From Methylocystis echinoides (GTDB taxonomy: Bacteria > Pseudomonadota > Alphaproteobacteria > Rhizobiales > Beijerinckiaceae), in the NCBI RefSeq assembly GCF_040687965.1, contig NZ_CP156085.1, forward strand, positions 124,001 through 188,000: DNA of 64,000 bases, given 5' to 3'. The notes under the pieces were generated by a model that did not search any database, had not been told where the DNA came from, and saw nothing but the letters and a program-made list of their open reading frames with translations. The position numbers were made by a program, and so were the translations under genes. Each line of letters begins with the position of its first letter. Positions within the stretch are counted from its first letter, which is position 1. Positions 1 through 8,959 of this stretch are shown here, piece after piece.

Positions 1-498
1 AAACAAGCACAACCGCGGCGCTGCAAGCTCGACCCGCACCGCGATTCCTGCTTTCTCTGATCGAGACGACGCCGGACCTGACCATCAGCGAGCTGTTGGA
101 GCGGCTCCTCGCCGAGCGCGGGATAAAGGCCTGCCGAGCGACGTTGTGGGGTTTTCTCGACCGCTGCGGTCTGACCTACAAAAAAAGACCGCCCATGCGA
201 GCGAGCAGGACTGGGCGGACATAAAGGAACGGCGCGATGGCTTGGTTTGACAGTCAGCTTAATCTCGATCCCGAAAAGCTCGTCTTCATCGACGAGACCT
301 GGACCACGACCAATATGGCGCGCAAAAACGGGCGCGCGTCTCAAAGGAGAGCGTCTGCGCGCCGGCGTTCCACACGGTCATTGGAAGACGACGACCTTCG
401 TCGCCGGTCTACGCCTGACCGGCATGACGGCGCCGATGGTTCTCGACCGCCCGATCAACGGCCTATGCTTTCAGGCCTATGTCGATGAGCCGGTTTAA
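1..498 (+). pseudogene. IS630-family transposase remnant
   Basis: Fragment of an IS630/Tc1-mariner-type DDE transposase that begins left of the window. Bases 1-185 encode the second helix-turn-helix region (TISELLERLLAERG). After a frame change near 190 the first catalytic Asp is seen in FIDETW (about 285-300), and after another shift near 340 the frame continues to VLDRPIN, a possible second Asp. The last acidic residue and the C-terminal third are absent and translation stops at 496-498. It cannot be functional. The 297 bases to the next gene show nothing recognisable. Confidence 0.8.
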
Positions 499-795
499 GC
501 CGAATCCGCTCTAGTGCTGCCGATCGACGGTTTGGCTCAGTTTCGGACTTCAGTTCGTCGAACCAGCGCTCGACGGAGGCGATCAACAGGTCACGCGCCA
601 TCTCGCCCGACGTGACTGGCGGTCGATAGCTCGCGTGGCGAATCAAAAAAGTTGAGGTTAGCAAACTCCCAGCTACCAGGCCTTTCACCCATTTGGACAG
701 CGTCGATAACCAAACTGGCGCCTATTCCAAATGCAGCTCTCGAAGATAGACAGTTTTCGAAGCTCAAATCAACGCTTCACTTTCGGAGAATAGAT

Positions 796-1098
796 ATGAA
801 GAAGCTGCTTCTCGTTTCGGCCGCTCTGGCCCTTTCCACCACCTACGCCCTGGCTGGCGGCCTCGATATCGCCCAGTCGCTGAAGCTCAACCAAACGATC
901 GGCGACACCTCCAAGGGCGGCTTCGCTCTCAACAAGGCGTTCGTCCTGCAGGCGCAGGTTCCGGTCAACGCCAACGGCGACGTTTCGCAGAAGTTGGAGC
1001 TCGGGCAGTCGATCGGCGACACCTCGAAGGGTGGCGCGGCCATCAACAAGGCGACCGTGATCCAGGCTCAGGTTCCGCTGAACTTCGGCGCTCCGTGA
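796..1098 (+). CDS. small secreted protein with two tandem repeats
   Basis: A 100-residue protein of no recognised family. Residues 1-20 form a signal peptide (MKKLLLVSAALAL, ending ALA). The mature part is almost entirely two imperfect 35-40 residue repeats: each has an LxLxQxIGDTSKGG core followed by NKAxVxQAQVPxN. The ATG at 796 was chosen because the signal peptide starts there and a purine-rich SD-like stretch (CGGAGAA) lies just upstream. The repeats, rich in Gln/Asn/Gly and alternating in polarity, suggest a beta-structured extracellular or periplasmic polymer, which is inference. It is followed by a hairpin and another small secreted protein. No cysteine, enzyme motif or membrane anchor is visible. 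Confidence 0.7.
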   Translation: MKKLLLVSAALALSTTYALAGGLDIAQSLKLNQTIGDTSKGGFALNKAFVLQAQVPVNANGDVSQKLELGQSIGDTSKGGAAINKATVIQAQVPLNFGAP

Positions 1099-1126
1099 GC
1101 CTTGCTCTAAGCCGGGTGGTTTAGAG

Positions 1127-1155
1127 AGATCGCGGCCGACCCTCGGCCGCGATCT
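1127..1155 (+). terminator. terminator-like hairpin
   Basis: A perfect 13-bp inverted repeat (AGATCGCGGCCGA and its complement) with a CCC loop starts 29 bases after the stop of the repeat protein. Only a short T-poor tail follows, so it could be an intrinsic terminator or an mRNA-stabilising hairpin. Confidence 0.5.
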
Positions 1156-1213
1156 TATCTCGGGGCCTTAGCGTCCCTTGTTGACAAGCGCCTCTCAAGA
1201 TCGGAGCCGACAA

Positions 1214-1558
1214 ATGAAATATTGGCTTATCCCAGTTCTGGTCTGCATTAGCGGCGCTCAGGCGCAGGCGCAAGCGCTCGGAAGCTTCATCAGCGTCAGT
1301 CCGAGCTTTATCGGCGTCAACATCAACAACCCGCTGCTGAGCGCCGTCGCGGGCGTGCAGTTCGGCCAGCACAACGATCTCGACGTCGCGCAGAACAGCC
1401 TGACCAATTTTGTCGGCGTGCAGCAGGTCTCCATCGGCAAAGCCGGCAGCTCGCAGTCGAACAACGCCGGCGTTACCCAGGTCGGCAATCAAAGCTACAC
1501 GGGTCTCGGCCAGCACATCGAATCCTTGCCCCCGCTGCCGGGCTTGGGCCAGCCCTGA
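1214..1558 (+). CDS. small secreted curlin-like protein
   Basis: A 114-residue protein with a clear signal peptide (MKYWLIPVLVCISGAQAQA). The mature part contains QFGQHNDLDVAQ, which fits the curlin repeat rule Q-x-G-x2-N-x5-Q exactly, and TQVGNQSYTGLGQ, which fits with Ser in place of Asn. The region between them is also Gln/Asn/Gly/Val rich. Curlin repeats form the beta-helix of curli amyloid fibres, so a minor amyloid subunit or surface fibre protein is plausible. No csgE/F/G export genes lie nearby, so a function in adhesion is inference only. The start has a CGGAG Shine-Dalgarno 8 bases upstream. It ends in a Pro-rich tail. Its neighbour at 796 is also a tiny secreted repeat protein, and the two may act together. 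Confidence 0.65.
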   Translation: MKYWLIPVLVCISGAQAQAQALGSFISVSPSFIGVNINNPLLSAVAGVQFGQHNDLDVAQNSLTNFVGVQQVSIGKAGSSQSNNAGVTQVGNQSYTGLGQHIESLPPLPGLGQP

Positions 1559-1622
1559 CGGGCTGAACACGGGCGGTCGACGCCACGACAAAACCGCGTG
1601 ATGACGGCGTGTGGGATGAGCC

Positions 1623-2018
1623 GTGTTTAGATCTTACTGGGGTCGCAACGACCGAGAATGGCGCAGTTCCAAGCACGCCATTTTGGCCTACCACGTTGGG
1701 GGCTGGCGCAAGGGCGAGTCGCCGCTTGACGCCCTTGCCAGAGCGCTCGGCGTAGAATCAGAAAAAACTCTGTTGGAAGACGGCGTCGCTGAGCGGGACG
1801 AACTCGATCAGCTTTCAGCCTGTCTGGACGCAGACTGGTTTAACCGGCCCGGGCTGAACATAGAGGAAAGCGTCGCGCTCGCCATTTCGCTGCTCAGCGA
1901 AAAACTCGCGGAAGTGCCGCCAGAAGTTCGCGCTTTCTTTGACGCGCCGCGCAAGCTGGAAATTCTGCGTAGCGCCCGCTCCGCCGAGGCGCAGAACGAT
2001 CCTCGCCACTTCAATTAG
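1623..2018 (+). CDS. hypothetical protein
   Basis: A 131-residue soluble protein that I do not recognise. It starts with GTG and lies 64 bases after the curlin-like gene on the same strand. The sequence is acidic and mostly helical, with no signal peptide, cysteine pair or membrane segment. Coding is supported only by length, a reasonable amino-acid composition and lack of a better frame. The start is uncertain. Confidence 0.45.
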   Translation: MFRSYWGRNDREWRSSKHAILAYHVGGWRKGESPLDALARALGVESEKTLLEDGVAERDELDQLSACLDADWFNRPGLNIEESVALAISLLSEKLAEVPPEVRAFFDAPRKLEILRSARSAEAQNDPRHFN

Positions 2019-2395
2019 GAGCTCGCCGCCCCCGCAGAAGGGGCGAGGGTGGAAATCGGGGGCGCAAGACCGGTCCTATTACTCGCAGGGGTATGCCGAC
2101 CCGAGGGGCCTCTGACTTGGATGCCCAGGACGAAACCTCCGATGTGATCATCCAAGCCGGGTGCCTGAGGGCGAGCGAGCCAGCGCGGCGCTCTTGGGCG
2201 CACCCTAACCACGTAGACACACTGTAGAGCGGTTCGTTGGCACGATAAAATCTCCTCGCCAACTCTGTTGCTGGCCAAGATACGACGGTGGCGGTTTTCC
2301 CCAGCATTGGATGCTTTAGTTGGCCGGGAAGCGGCGGTTACTCAAGAAGCAGGTTGTGACCCTTGCACTTGTAGAGGCGGCCCATCACACGAAGC
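2019..2395. other. intergenic, nothing recognised
   Basis: No open frame here resembles a known family, and no clear repeat or RNA was seen. A reverse-strand frame across it has no coding character. Confidence 0.5.
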
Positions 2396-2630
2396 GTGAA
2401 GCCTGCACAAGTAAGGATGGCTCGTGTGGCCCTAAACTGGTCCTCGGTTGATCTCGCCAAGACATCCGCGGAACAACACAATATTAAAACCATGCAAATG
2501 TGCCGGCAACGCTGCTTCGCTGGGCGCAATCCGTTCGGCCCTGGAAACGGTGGCGTCGAATTCATCCCGGAGAACGGCGGCGGCGCAGATGTGAGGCTCA
2601 GGGAACCCGACGGGCCCGGCGGAGTGTCAG
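2396..2630 (+). pseudogene. XRE-family regulator, frameshifted and cut by an IS
   Basis: Remnant of a short XRE helix-turn-helix regulator of a type common in rhizobia. It has the start MKPAQVRMARVALNWSSVDLA, the internal AIRSALETVA in another frame, and the signature end GVEFIPENGGGADVRLR. The centre of the HTH is missing and at least one frameshift separates AIRSALETV from GVEFIP. The downstream end abuts the left inverted repeat of the IS3-family element at 2631. Function is lost. Confidence 0.7.
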
Positions 2631-2688
2631 TGACCTTGCCCCCTCAACGCCCTCGATTTGAACTGGAATTCAAAGCGAAGAGTAAGAG

Positions 2689-3330
2689 ATGAAGAAGGAC
2701 CGTTTTTCCGAAGAGCAGATCACCGGGACTCTGAAGGAGCATCAGGCTGGGACCGCGGTGGCGGAGATTTATCGCAGCACGGGATCAGCGACGCGACGTT
2801 TTAGGCCTAGCGCTCGAAATATGGCGGCCTTTCCGACGCCAAGCGGTTGATCGGCACGCGGGCGCCAATGACGGTTCCTCAGCAGAGCAATCAATGATGG
2901 AGCCTCGACTTTGTGTCGGACCCGCTCAGCAACGGCCGTCGCTTTCGCGTGCTCGTCGTGGTCGACGATTTCACCCGGGAGTGCCTGGCGCTTGTCGTCG
3001 ACACGTCGATCGGCGGCCGCCGCGTTGCGCGAAAGCTGGACGCGCTGATCACCGGGCGCGGCAAAACGCTTATGATTGTCAGCGAAAACGGAACGGAACT
3101 GACCTCGCACGCAATCCTGCGCTGGCAGGAGGACAACGCCGTCGAATGGCGTTACATTGCGCCGGGCAAGCCAACCCAGAATGCTTTCGTTGAGAGCCTG
3201 AACGGCCGCTTCCGCGACGAATGTCTCAACGAGCACATGTTCAGGAACTTGCCGGCCGCCAAACGGATCATCGAAGCTTGGCGGATCCACTATAACGCTA
3301 ACCGCCTCACACCAGCCTCGGCGGCCTTAC
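2689..3330 (+). pseudogene. IS3-family transposase OrfA/OrfB remnants
   Basis: OrfA starts at ATG 2689 (MKKDRFSEEQITGTLKEHQAG) and breaks by frameshift and stop codons near 2790-2810. The OrfB part from about 2913 keeps the integrase core: VVDDFTRE (first Asp), VSENGTE, where the usual SDNGTE Asp has become Glu, and [13 protein letters not shown] (last Glu). A one-base deletion in the [10 protein letters not shown] motif shifts the frame at about 3302. The C-terminus resumes beyond the IS21 insertion at 5681-5741, ending at the TGA at 5739-5741. Confidence 0.8.
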
Positions 3331-3398
3331 TGTAAATGCCGATTTTAAATTCCCCAGAAGCGCCGAAGTAAAATTCCCCGGTCTGGCGGGCAGGGCGA

Positions 3399-4265
3399 TC
3401 AGCCGATGTCTTGATCGGCGCCTCCGTTTTTGGGCGGGCGCCCACGACGACGCAGGGTCGGCGGGATTGGCGCGGGTTGGATGCTTGCTTTCGTCCGAAC
3501 ATGTTCGGGCAAGAGGTCGGCGTGCTCGCGCAGGCGATAGCTCGAGCCTTCGATCTGGAAGACGACGGCGTGGTGCAGGAGGCGGTCGAGCAGCGCCGTG
3601 GCGACGACGGGATCGCCGAAGATCTCCCCCCATTCGGCAAAGCCGCGGTTCGAGGTGAGGATCATCGCGCCCTTTTCATAACGGGCGTTGACGAGCTGGA
3701 AGAAGAGATTGCCGCCACCCGGCGTGACGGGCAGATAGCCGATCTCGTCCACGATCAGCAGCGAGAAGCGGCAGAAGTAACGGATCTTCTCCCGCAGCGT
3801 CCCTTCGCGTTCGGCCCTGGCCAGCGTCGCGATGATGTCGGCAAGCGAGGCGAAGTAGACGCTGCGACCGGCTTTGACCGCTTCGACCCCGAGCGCCAGG
3901 CTGAGATGGGTTTTCCCCGTGCCGGGCGGTCCAATGAGATGGACAGCTTCGGCGCGGTCGATGAACTGCAATTCAGCCAGCGCCATGACGCGGCTCTTGT
4001 CGAGCGAAGGCTGGAAGGCAAAGTCGAAGCCGGCGAGCGTCTTGACGGCGGACAGGTGCGCCATCTGAAGCGCCATCCGGACCCGGCGGTTCTCGCGCAG
4101 GGTAAGCTCCTCGGTGAGCAGAATGTCGAGCGCGTCCAGCGCTGTAGTCTCGCCTCGCTCGATGCCGCGCAGGGTGACGTCGAGGATTTCGAGGGCGCGC
4201 GGCATTCTCAGGCCGACGAGATTCCGTTTGACGCGGTCGATGACGGCGGAGGGCATAGCGCTCAT
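3399..4265 (-). CDS. istB: IS21 helper ATPase IstB
   Basis: A 288-residue AAA+ ATPase that helps the IstA transposase choose and bind target DNA. The Walker A motif GPPGTGKTHL, the Walker B/sensor stretch LLIVDEIGYLP and the TSNRGFAEW motif are intact. The length is slightly above the usual 250 because of a Lys/Arg/Pro-rich C-terminal tail. Its start codon overlaps the istA stop by 4 bp (ATGA), implying translational coupling. Confidence 0.95.
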   Translation of the reverse strand: MSAMPSAVIDRVKRNLVGLRMPRALEILDVTLRGIERGETTALDALDILLTEELTLRENRRVRMALQMAHLSAVKTLAGFDFAFQPSLDKSRVMALAELQFIDRAEAVHLIGPPGTGKTHLSLALGVEAVKAGRSVYFASLADIIATLARAEREGTLREKIRYFCRFSLLIVDEIGYLPVTPGGGNLFFQLVNARYEKGAMILTSNRGFAEWGEIFGDPVVATALLDRLLHHAVVFQIEGSSYRLREHADLLPEHVRTKASIQPAPIPPTLRRRGRPPKNGGADQDIG

Positions 4266-5527
4266 CGCGAGCCTCCCTGCATGGCCAGGCGACGGCCGAC
4301 CGCGTCGTAAAAGGCTAACGGGCGCCTTGCGGCATGATCGCCGGCGCGCAGCACGAGGGGCGGCGATGCGTCGGGTGGTCGGCGGCGTGGCGCTAGCGAC
4401 GGCATTTTGCGATGAGCCGGATCGAGAGGTTTTTCGCCACGTCCCTCGAGCGGCGCATGGGCGGCGATCAATGCGCCATCTTCGAAGATGCGGATGGCGT
4501 CGGCGAAGACATGGACATCGAGGACGCGTCGGCGCGTCGTGTCCGGCACGCTGTAGAGATTGCCACCCACGCTCACCATGCCTTCGTGGGACGCGCGCCG
4601 CTCTAACCGCAGCACCGCCTGATAGGGCGTGGACGGCAGTGGCTGGAGCGACGCCTTTTCCTCGGCGAAAGCCTCATTGACGACGCGCCTGGTCGTGGCG
4701 TGGACCCGCGGATTGGCTACGGTATCCAGCCAGGTCCGAAGCTGGGCGTTCAGATCGTCGAGATTGCGGAAGGCGGCGCCCAGGAAAAAATCTTCCCGGA
4801 TGTAGCGAAAGGGCCGCTCCACCTTGCCCTTCGTCTTGGCGCGGTAGGGCTTGCAGGCGCGCGGCTGAAAGCCGTAATGGCGCGCCAGATCGAGCAGCGC
4901 GCGATTGTAGACGACGAGGCCGTCCGGGTCTTCCCCGATGACGGCGGTCTTCATGCGATCGTAAAGGATCTCGCCCGGAACGCCGCCGAGCGCCTCGAAG
5001 GCGGCCATGTGGCAGCGCAGGACGCTCTGCATATCCTGGTGCAGGACGAAGCGCGCCCAGATGAAGCGGGAATGGCCCAGGACCATGGAAAAGAGCCAGA
5101 CGATCCGCTTGACGCCGGGCTCATCGAGGAACTCGACATCGAAGCGGGCGAAGTCGACCTGAGCCTGTTCGCCGGGCGGCGTCTCGAAGCGCACCTCGAA
5201 GCCTTTCGGGCGCGGCGGCCGAAGTTCGCGCAGGAAGTCGGTGACTGCAGTGTAGCCGCCGGCATATCCGCGGCCCTTGATCTCTCGCCACAACCGGCGG
5301 CCGCTCAGCGCCGGAAAGGCGGCGAGGCGCTCCCGTAGATAGGGTTCGAAGGTAGCGATCGCGCGTTCGCGCGGCGGCCGGGCCTTGTAGCAGGGCGCCG
5401 CCAGCCCCGAAGCGATGTGCTTGCGGACCGTCTTCCTGTCGATTCCGAGCTGGCGCGCGATAGCGGACACAGAGACACGCTGACGATGCAATTCCAGGAT
5501 CATGACAATTTCCCCGAGTTTGATCAC
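4262..5527 (-). CDS. istA: IS21 transposase IstA
   Basis: Transposase of the IS21 element. A helix-turn-helix is visible near the N-terminus (VSAIARQLGIDRKTVRKH), followed by the DDE integrase domain (QAQVDFARFDVEF, and YRAKTKGKVERPFRYIREDF containing the final Glu region) and a C-terminal beta-barrel domain. I chose GTG at 5527 (421 residues), which gives the standard IstA N-terminus. The frame is open upstream to 5668, but that extension runs into the terminal repeats and is not protein-like. No frameshift was seen. Confidence 0.9.
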   Translation of the reverse strand: MIKLGEIVMILELHRQRVSVSAIARQLGIDRKTVRKHIASGLAAPCYKARPPRERAIATFEPYLRERLAAFPALSGRRLWREIKGRGYAGGYTAVTDFLRELRPPRPKGFEVRFETPPGEQAQVDFARFDVEFLDEPGVKRIVWLFSMVLGHSRFIWARFVLHQDMQSVLRCHMAAFEALGGVPGEILYDRMKTAVIGEDPDGLVVYNRALLDLARHYGFQPRACKPYRAKTKGKVERPFRYIREDFFLGAAFRNLDDLNAQLRTWLDTVANPRVHATTRRVVNEAFAEEKASLQPLPSTPYQAVLRLERRASHEGMVSVGGNLYSVPDTTRRRVLDVHVFADAIRIFEDGALIAAHAPLEGRGEKPLDPAHRKMPSLAPRRRPPDASPPLVLRAGDHAARRPLAFYDAVGRRLAMQGGSR

Positions 5528-5898
5528 GGCGCCCTCCCTCCCGCCAACGGGAGCAGCGTCGGTGAGTCGGCGCGCCACCCGGCCTTCCAGGGCATGCCCT
5601 GGAAGGCCGGGCGCCACGAAAACTGGGGAATTTTCAATCGAAACATTTGGGGAGTTTACGTCCGGCACTCACAGCCTTACGCCCGAAGCCTTTGCCGCGA
5701 GGGCGCAAAAGGACAAGACACGGAACAGAGTCTGGTTATGAACGAGGGCATTTCAGGGGGGAAGGTCATCAGGTGCTGCGGAAGAACAAGCACACAACTT
5801 CGTATCGCCGAAGGCCCAGATGTCGCCTGCACTCACTCTTGGCGCGTTTTTCATGTTCAGTCGGGCTGCCGAGGGCCTCGTATCCAAAGGGCGTTCGA

Positions 5899-7788
5899 TC
5901 AGGGCGGAGACATCGGCGGGCGCCCCAAAGCCACACGCACGGCCTCTGCAAATTGTCGCAGAGTAAAGGGTTTAGTCAGAACGTTCTCGGTCTGTATGTT
6001 GTGCCTGACGAGAAAGGCGCGCGGAAAGCCAGTCATGTATAAAACCCGAAGGTCGTGCCGGCGGAAGACGGCTTCCCTGGTTAGCTGGGCCCCGTCCATC
6101 TCCGGCATGACGACATCCGTGACCAGCAGCTTGATCTCCGGCTGCCCCTTCAAAATCTCAATCGCCGCCTTGCCGCCGTCAGCCTCCAAGACATTGTAGC
6201 CGAGTTCCTTGGCCGCCATTACTGTGAGCCGCCGCGCGGTCGGATCGTCATCGACAATAAGCAGAATCTCCTCCGGATGACCGAACGGCAGGTCGGGGTT
6301 TTCGCGAGAGACCGACGACGCGAAGCTGCCCAAAAACCGCGGAAACAACATAGCAACGCTCGTTCCATGGCCGAGCTCGGAATAGACTTTGACGGCGCCG
6401 TTGGATTGTCTGACAAAGCCGTGGACCTGGGAAAGCCCCAGACCTGTCCCTTTTCCGACTGGTTTTGTGGTAAAAAACGGGTCAAATGCCCGCGCCACAA
6501 CCTCAGCCGGCATACCTTCGCCAGTGTCTGAGACCGACACCTTTACAAATTCGCCCGGCTTCAAGCCAGGGTTCTGCGCGGCGTAATTTTCGTCAATGGA
6601 AATATTCTCCGTGGCGATGACGAGACGGCCGCCTCCCGGCATTGCGTCGCGCGCGTTGACGACAAGGTTGAGTAGGGCGTTTTCGAGCTCATGCGAGTCA
6701 ATGCACGTCTCCCACAGCCCATCCGCCAGCTGCTTCTCCAATTCAACGTCGGAGCCGAGAGTTCTCCGCAGGATGTCAGACATTCCTCTGATGAGCTCGT
6801 TCGGGTTCACGACTTTGGGATCGAGTGGCTGCTCCCGCGAAAAGGCAAGTAGTCTGCGCACGAGTCGAGCGGCCTTGTTCACTCCTTCCTCCGCCGAGTC
6901 GATCAGTCCGTCGATCTCGTGACTTCCACTCCTCAGCTTGCGTCGCACGATATTGAGACTTGCCAAGATGACCGATAGAAGATTATTGAAATCATGGGCA
7001 ATGCCGCCCGCTAACTGACCTAGAGCCTCCAGTTTTTGGGACTGGCGCAACTGGGATTCAACTTTCACTCGCTGCCGGGCCTGTTCAATGACCTCGTCGT
7101 AAGCCATCTGTATTTTCTGATTGGCAGCCTGCAATTTCCGGTTTGCAGCTTCGAGCTCATAGAGGTGGCGCTCTGATGAAAGAACGATAAATAAAGCAGA
7201 TGCGGCTAACGAGAGAAATAGGAACCCAAAAATTACGCTCAGCCACTCTGAAGCGGCGTAATAAGCTTGCTGTCTTTTCTGATAAAGCGCATCCTCCTCG
7301 CGCAAAATGCTATCCAGGATTTTGAAGGCTTGATCCGTCAGGTCCCTCCCATGCCCGGTCTTAAAGGACGCGAGCGCTTCTGCACTACGACCCTCTCTGA
7401 CTGCTTGCGTCCGCCATTTAAGGAGCTGAAGTCTCTCATTTACGAGCGGAACTAAACGATCCATGGCCTGCTGCTGGGCTTCGGCGTCCGCCAAGAGATC
7501 GCGCAGCTTGTCTATCTGTATCTGAACTTGCGGGGCGACCGCTTCATAGGGCTCGAGATACTGTTCCTCCTGCGTTAGCAGGTAGCCACGCTCGCCGCTT
7601 TGAACCCTTCGCAACGTTGCGGCGAACTGATGAAGGCTACTTTCTACCGTGATTGTATGGCGCACCCATGAGGCGGCGTCCCGCTTTCGGGTCTCTGCGT
7701 ATATCGAGGCCATGACAGCCATTCCGACTGTGGCGAGGCCGAAGAGCAGCGATAAAGCCGTTCTTCTTTGGCGAGGCGGTAGCTGCAA
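5899..7788 (-). CDS. CHASE3 hybrid sensor histidine kinase
   Basis: A 629-residue membrane-bound hybrid kinase. Layout: TM1 at about 10-30, periplasmic CHASE3 sensor at 35-175, TM2 at 182-203, a coiled linker at 205-250, HisKA with phospho-acceptor His265 in GGIAHDFNNL, HATPase with N-box NLVVNARDAM, DTGEGMP and GKGTGLGL, and a C-terminal receiver with phospho-acceptor Asp558 (LLVTDVVMPEMDG). It should autophosphorylate and pass phosphate to its own receiver. No partner regulator is adjacent, so the output is unknown. The start is TTG at 7788. No closer ATG keeps TM1 whole. Confidence 0.9.
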   Translation of the reverse strand: MQLPPRQRRTALSLLFGLATVGMAVMASIYAETRKRDAASWVRHTITVESSLHQFAATLRRVQSGERGYLLTQEEQYLEPYEAVAPQVQIQIDKLRDLLADAEAQQQAMDRLVPLVNERLQLLKWRTQAVREGRSAEALASFKTGHGRDLTDQAFKILDSILREEDALYQKRQQAYYAASEWLSVIFGFLFLSLAASALFIVLSSERHLYELEAANRKLQAANQKIQMAYDEVIEQARQRVKVESQLRQSQKLEALGQLAGGIAHDFNNLLSVILASLNIVRRKLRSGSHEIDGLIDSAEEGVNKAARLVRRLLAFSREQPLDPKVVNPNELIRGMSDILRRTLGSDVELEKQLADGLWETCIDSHELENALLNLVVNARDAMPGGGRLVIATENISIDENYAAQNPGLKPGEFVKVSVSDTGEGMPAEVVARAFDPFFTTKPVGKGTGLGLSQVHGFVRQSNGAVKVYSELGHGTSVAMLFPRFLGSFASSVSRENPDLPFGHPEEILLIVDDDPTARRLTVMAAKELGYNVLEADGGKAAIEILKGQPEIKLLVTDVVMPEMDGAQLTREAVFRRHDLRVLYMTGFPRAFLVRHNIQTENVLTKPFTLRQFAEAVRVALGRPPMSPP

Positions 7789-8500
7789 GGCCGAACCTTG
7801 AATTGGGGACGTTGGACAAAGACTTTACCTGATAGCGACCAGGACTGGCGCCTATCAACAGGCATAGTGAAAGGCCCGGTCTCGCAGACAAGCGAGCGCT
7901 GTCGAGACAGCGACGGCCCGTTCGGCTTTAAAGCGTTCTTCTCCTTTACTCAGTCAGCTGTTCTGCCTCGTAGGTAGCGTCTAGAGGCTTGTATCTCAAG
8001 CGTATTACCGCCTTTTATCATCAGGCGCCCCCCCTTAGTTAGCATTAAGCAACATGCATTGAGCATGTGTTCTTGGTCGATCCTCACAGGACGCAGCTAC
8101 GCCTTTGTCGGTCCACAGTTAAACCGCCTTTGACTGCGCCGTCGCTACCGTGTCTCAACAGGGGCGCCCGCTCCGCCCAGGCGCAAACCGAGCCTCGCCA
8201 GCATTAGCTCGAGCGCCACCCCTATAACACACCGTGCATGAGGTCGAGCCGCATCGCAGGGGCCGACTGCTCGTATTCCCCCAGAGGCGCAGGAAGTTCA
8301 TCTGTCCCGAATATCATCTTTGGAGTCATCGCGGGGCCCCAAGCTTTAACTAACGCTGCTGCGCCAGCACCGCTGCAACGGCGTCAAACTCCGGGCCCCT
8401 GAGGAAATACCTGACTGCTTGCCACCTTGACAGAGTTCGTTCGTGGGCTGATCTAATTTTACGTCCGGGCTACCTGGGGGAAGGCTCCTTAAACGCGGGA
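7789..8500. other. gene-poor region, nothing recognised
   Basis: About 700 bases with no open frame of protein-like composition on either strand. The base composition is less GC-biased than in the flanking genes. No inverted repeat, tRNA or IS end was recognised. Confidence 0.5.
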
Positions 8501-8959
8501 ATGAATCGGATGGCCGTCGATCGGAGCGGAGGTCTCACCTCGATTTATGTCATGCTTTTGCTTGGTTTGGGCCTATGCGTCGGTGCTGTTGTGGGAAGCG
8601 TTTTGGGTAACTTTTTCAATAGCGGCCTCTTGATTGGTGTGGTCGCGGGGTTGCTGTCGGTCATCGTCATTGGACAAGCGCGCGTCGTGGCGCTGAAGTT
8701 TTTTCCTAGCGGCACGGTTCCCGATGAACTCGCGGATAAGTTTCCCCGCATCGTGCATATAAATGCCCTCTTCGTATCCTTACTGGGAGGTATGGCCGGC
8801 CACGACGTCACCCGCGAGATTGGCGAGTCGTCGGGCCTGTGGATCGGAGGTTTTTCCGGACTATTCGCCTCACTTGCCATGCTCGGGCTGATGTTCACCT
8901 ATTTTTACAGCAACGCTGAGTTCGGGCCGGTCACGCCTACGACTTCGGAAGACGGTTAG
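8501..8959 (+). CDS. hypothetical four-helix membrane protein
   Basis: A 152-residue integral membrane protein with about four hydrophobic segments (roughly 15-36, 41-62, 87-103 and 112-136). Segments one and two are Gly-rich (GLGLCVGAVVGSVLG, GLLIGVVAGLLSVIV). No family assigned. An alternative ATG lies at 8510. It stands alone, followed by an IS5 remnant on the other strand. Confidence 0.7.
   Translation: MNRMAVDRSGGLTSIYVMLLLGLGLCVGAVVGSVLGNFFNSGLLIGVVAGLLSVIVIGQARVVALKFFPSGTVPDELADKFPRIVHINALFVSLLGGMAGHDVTREIGESSGLWIGGFSGLFASLAMLGLMFTYFYSNAEFGPVTPTTSEDG

Larger units (their letters stand above)
3331..5673 (-). mobile_element. IS21-family insertion sequence, complete
   Basis: A 2343-bp element with related ends: TGTAAATGCCGA at 3331 and, read inward from 5673, TGTGAGTGCCGG. 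Each end carries repeated TAAA-N-TCCCC boxes, the multiple terminal repeats typical of IS21. A 7-bp direct repeat GCCTTAC flanks it (3324-3330 and 5674-5680) as target duplication, which proves insertion into the IS3-family orfB. istA and istB are both open, so the element looks active or recently active. Confidence 0.9.
2631..5768 (+). mobile_element. IS3-family element, internally deleted and split by an IS21 element
   Basis: Terminal inverted repeats are visible: TGACCTTGCCCCCT at 2631 and its near-complement AGGGGGGAAGGTCA ending at 5768 (one mismatch). TCAG flanks both ends (2627-2630 and 5769-5772) as a likely 4-bp target duplication. After removing the IS21-family insertion only about 790 bp of IS3 sequence remain against the usual 1.2-1.3 kb, because the first half of orfB is deleted. 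It is a non-autonomous relic. Confidence 0.8.

Noticed and set aside
3411-4310. 299-codon plus-strand frame opposite istB
   Set aside because: Antisense shadow; istB has the complete AAA+ motifs.
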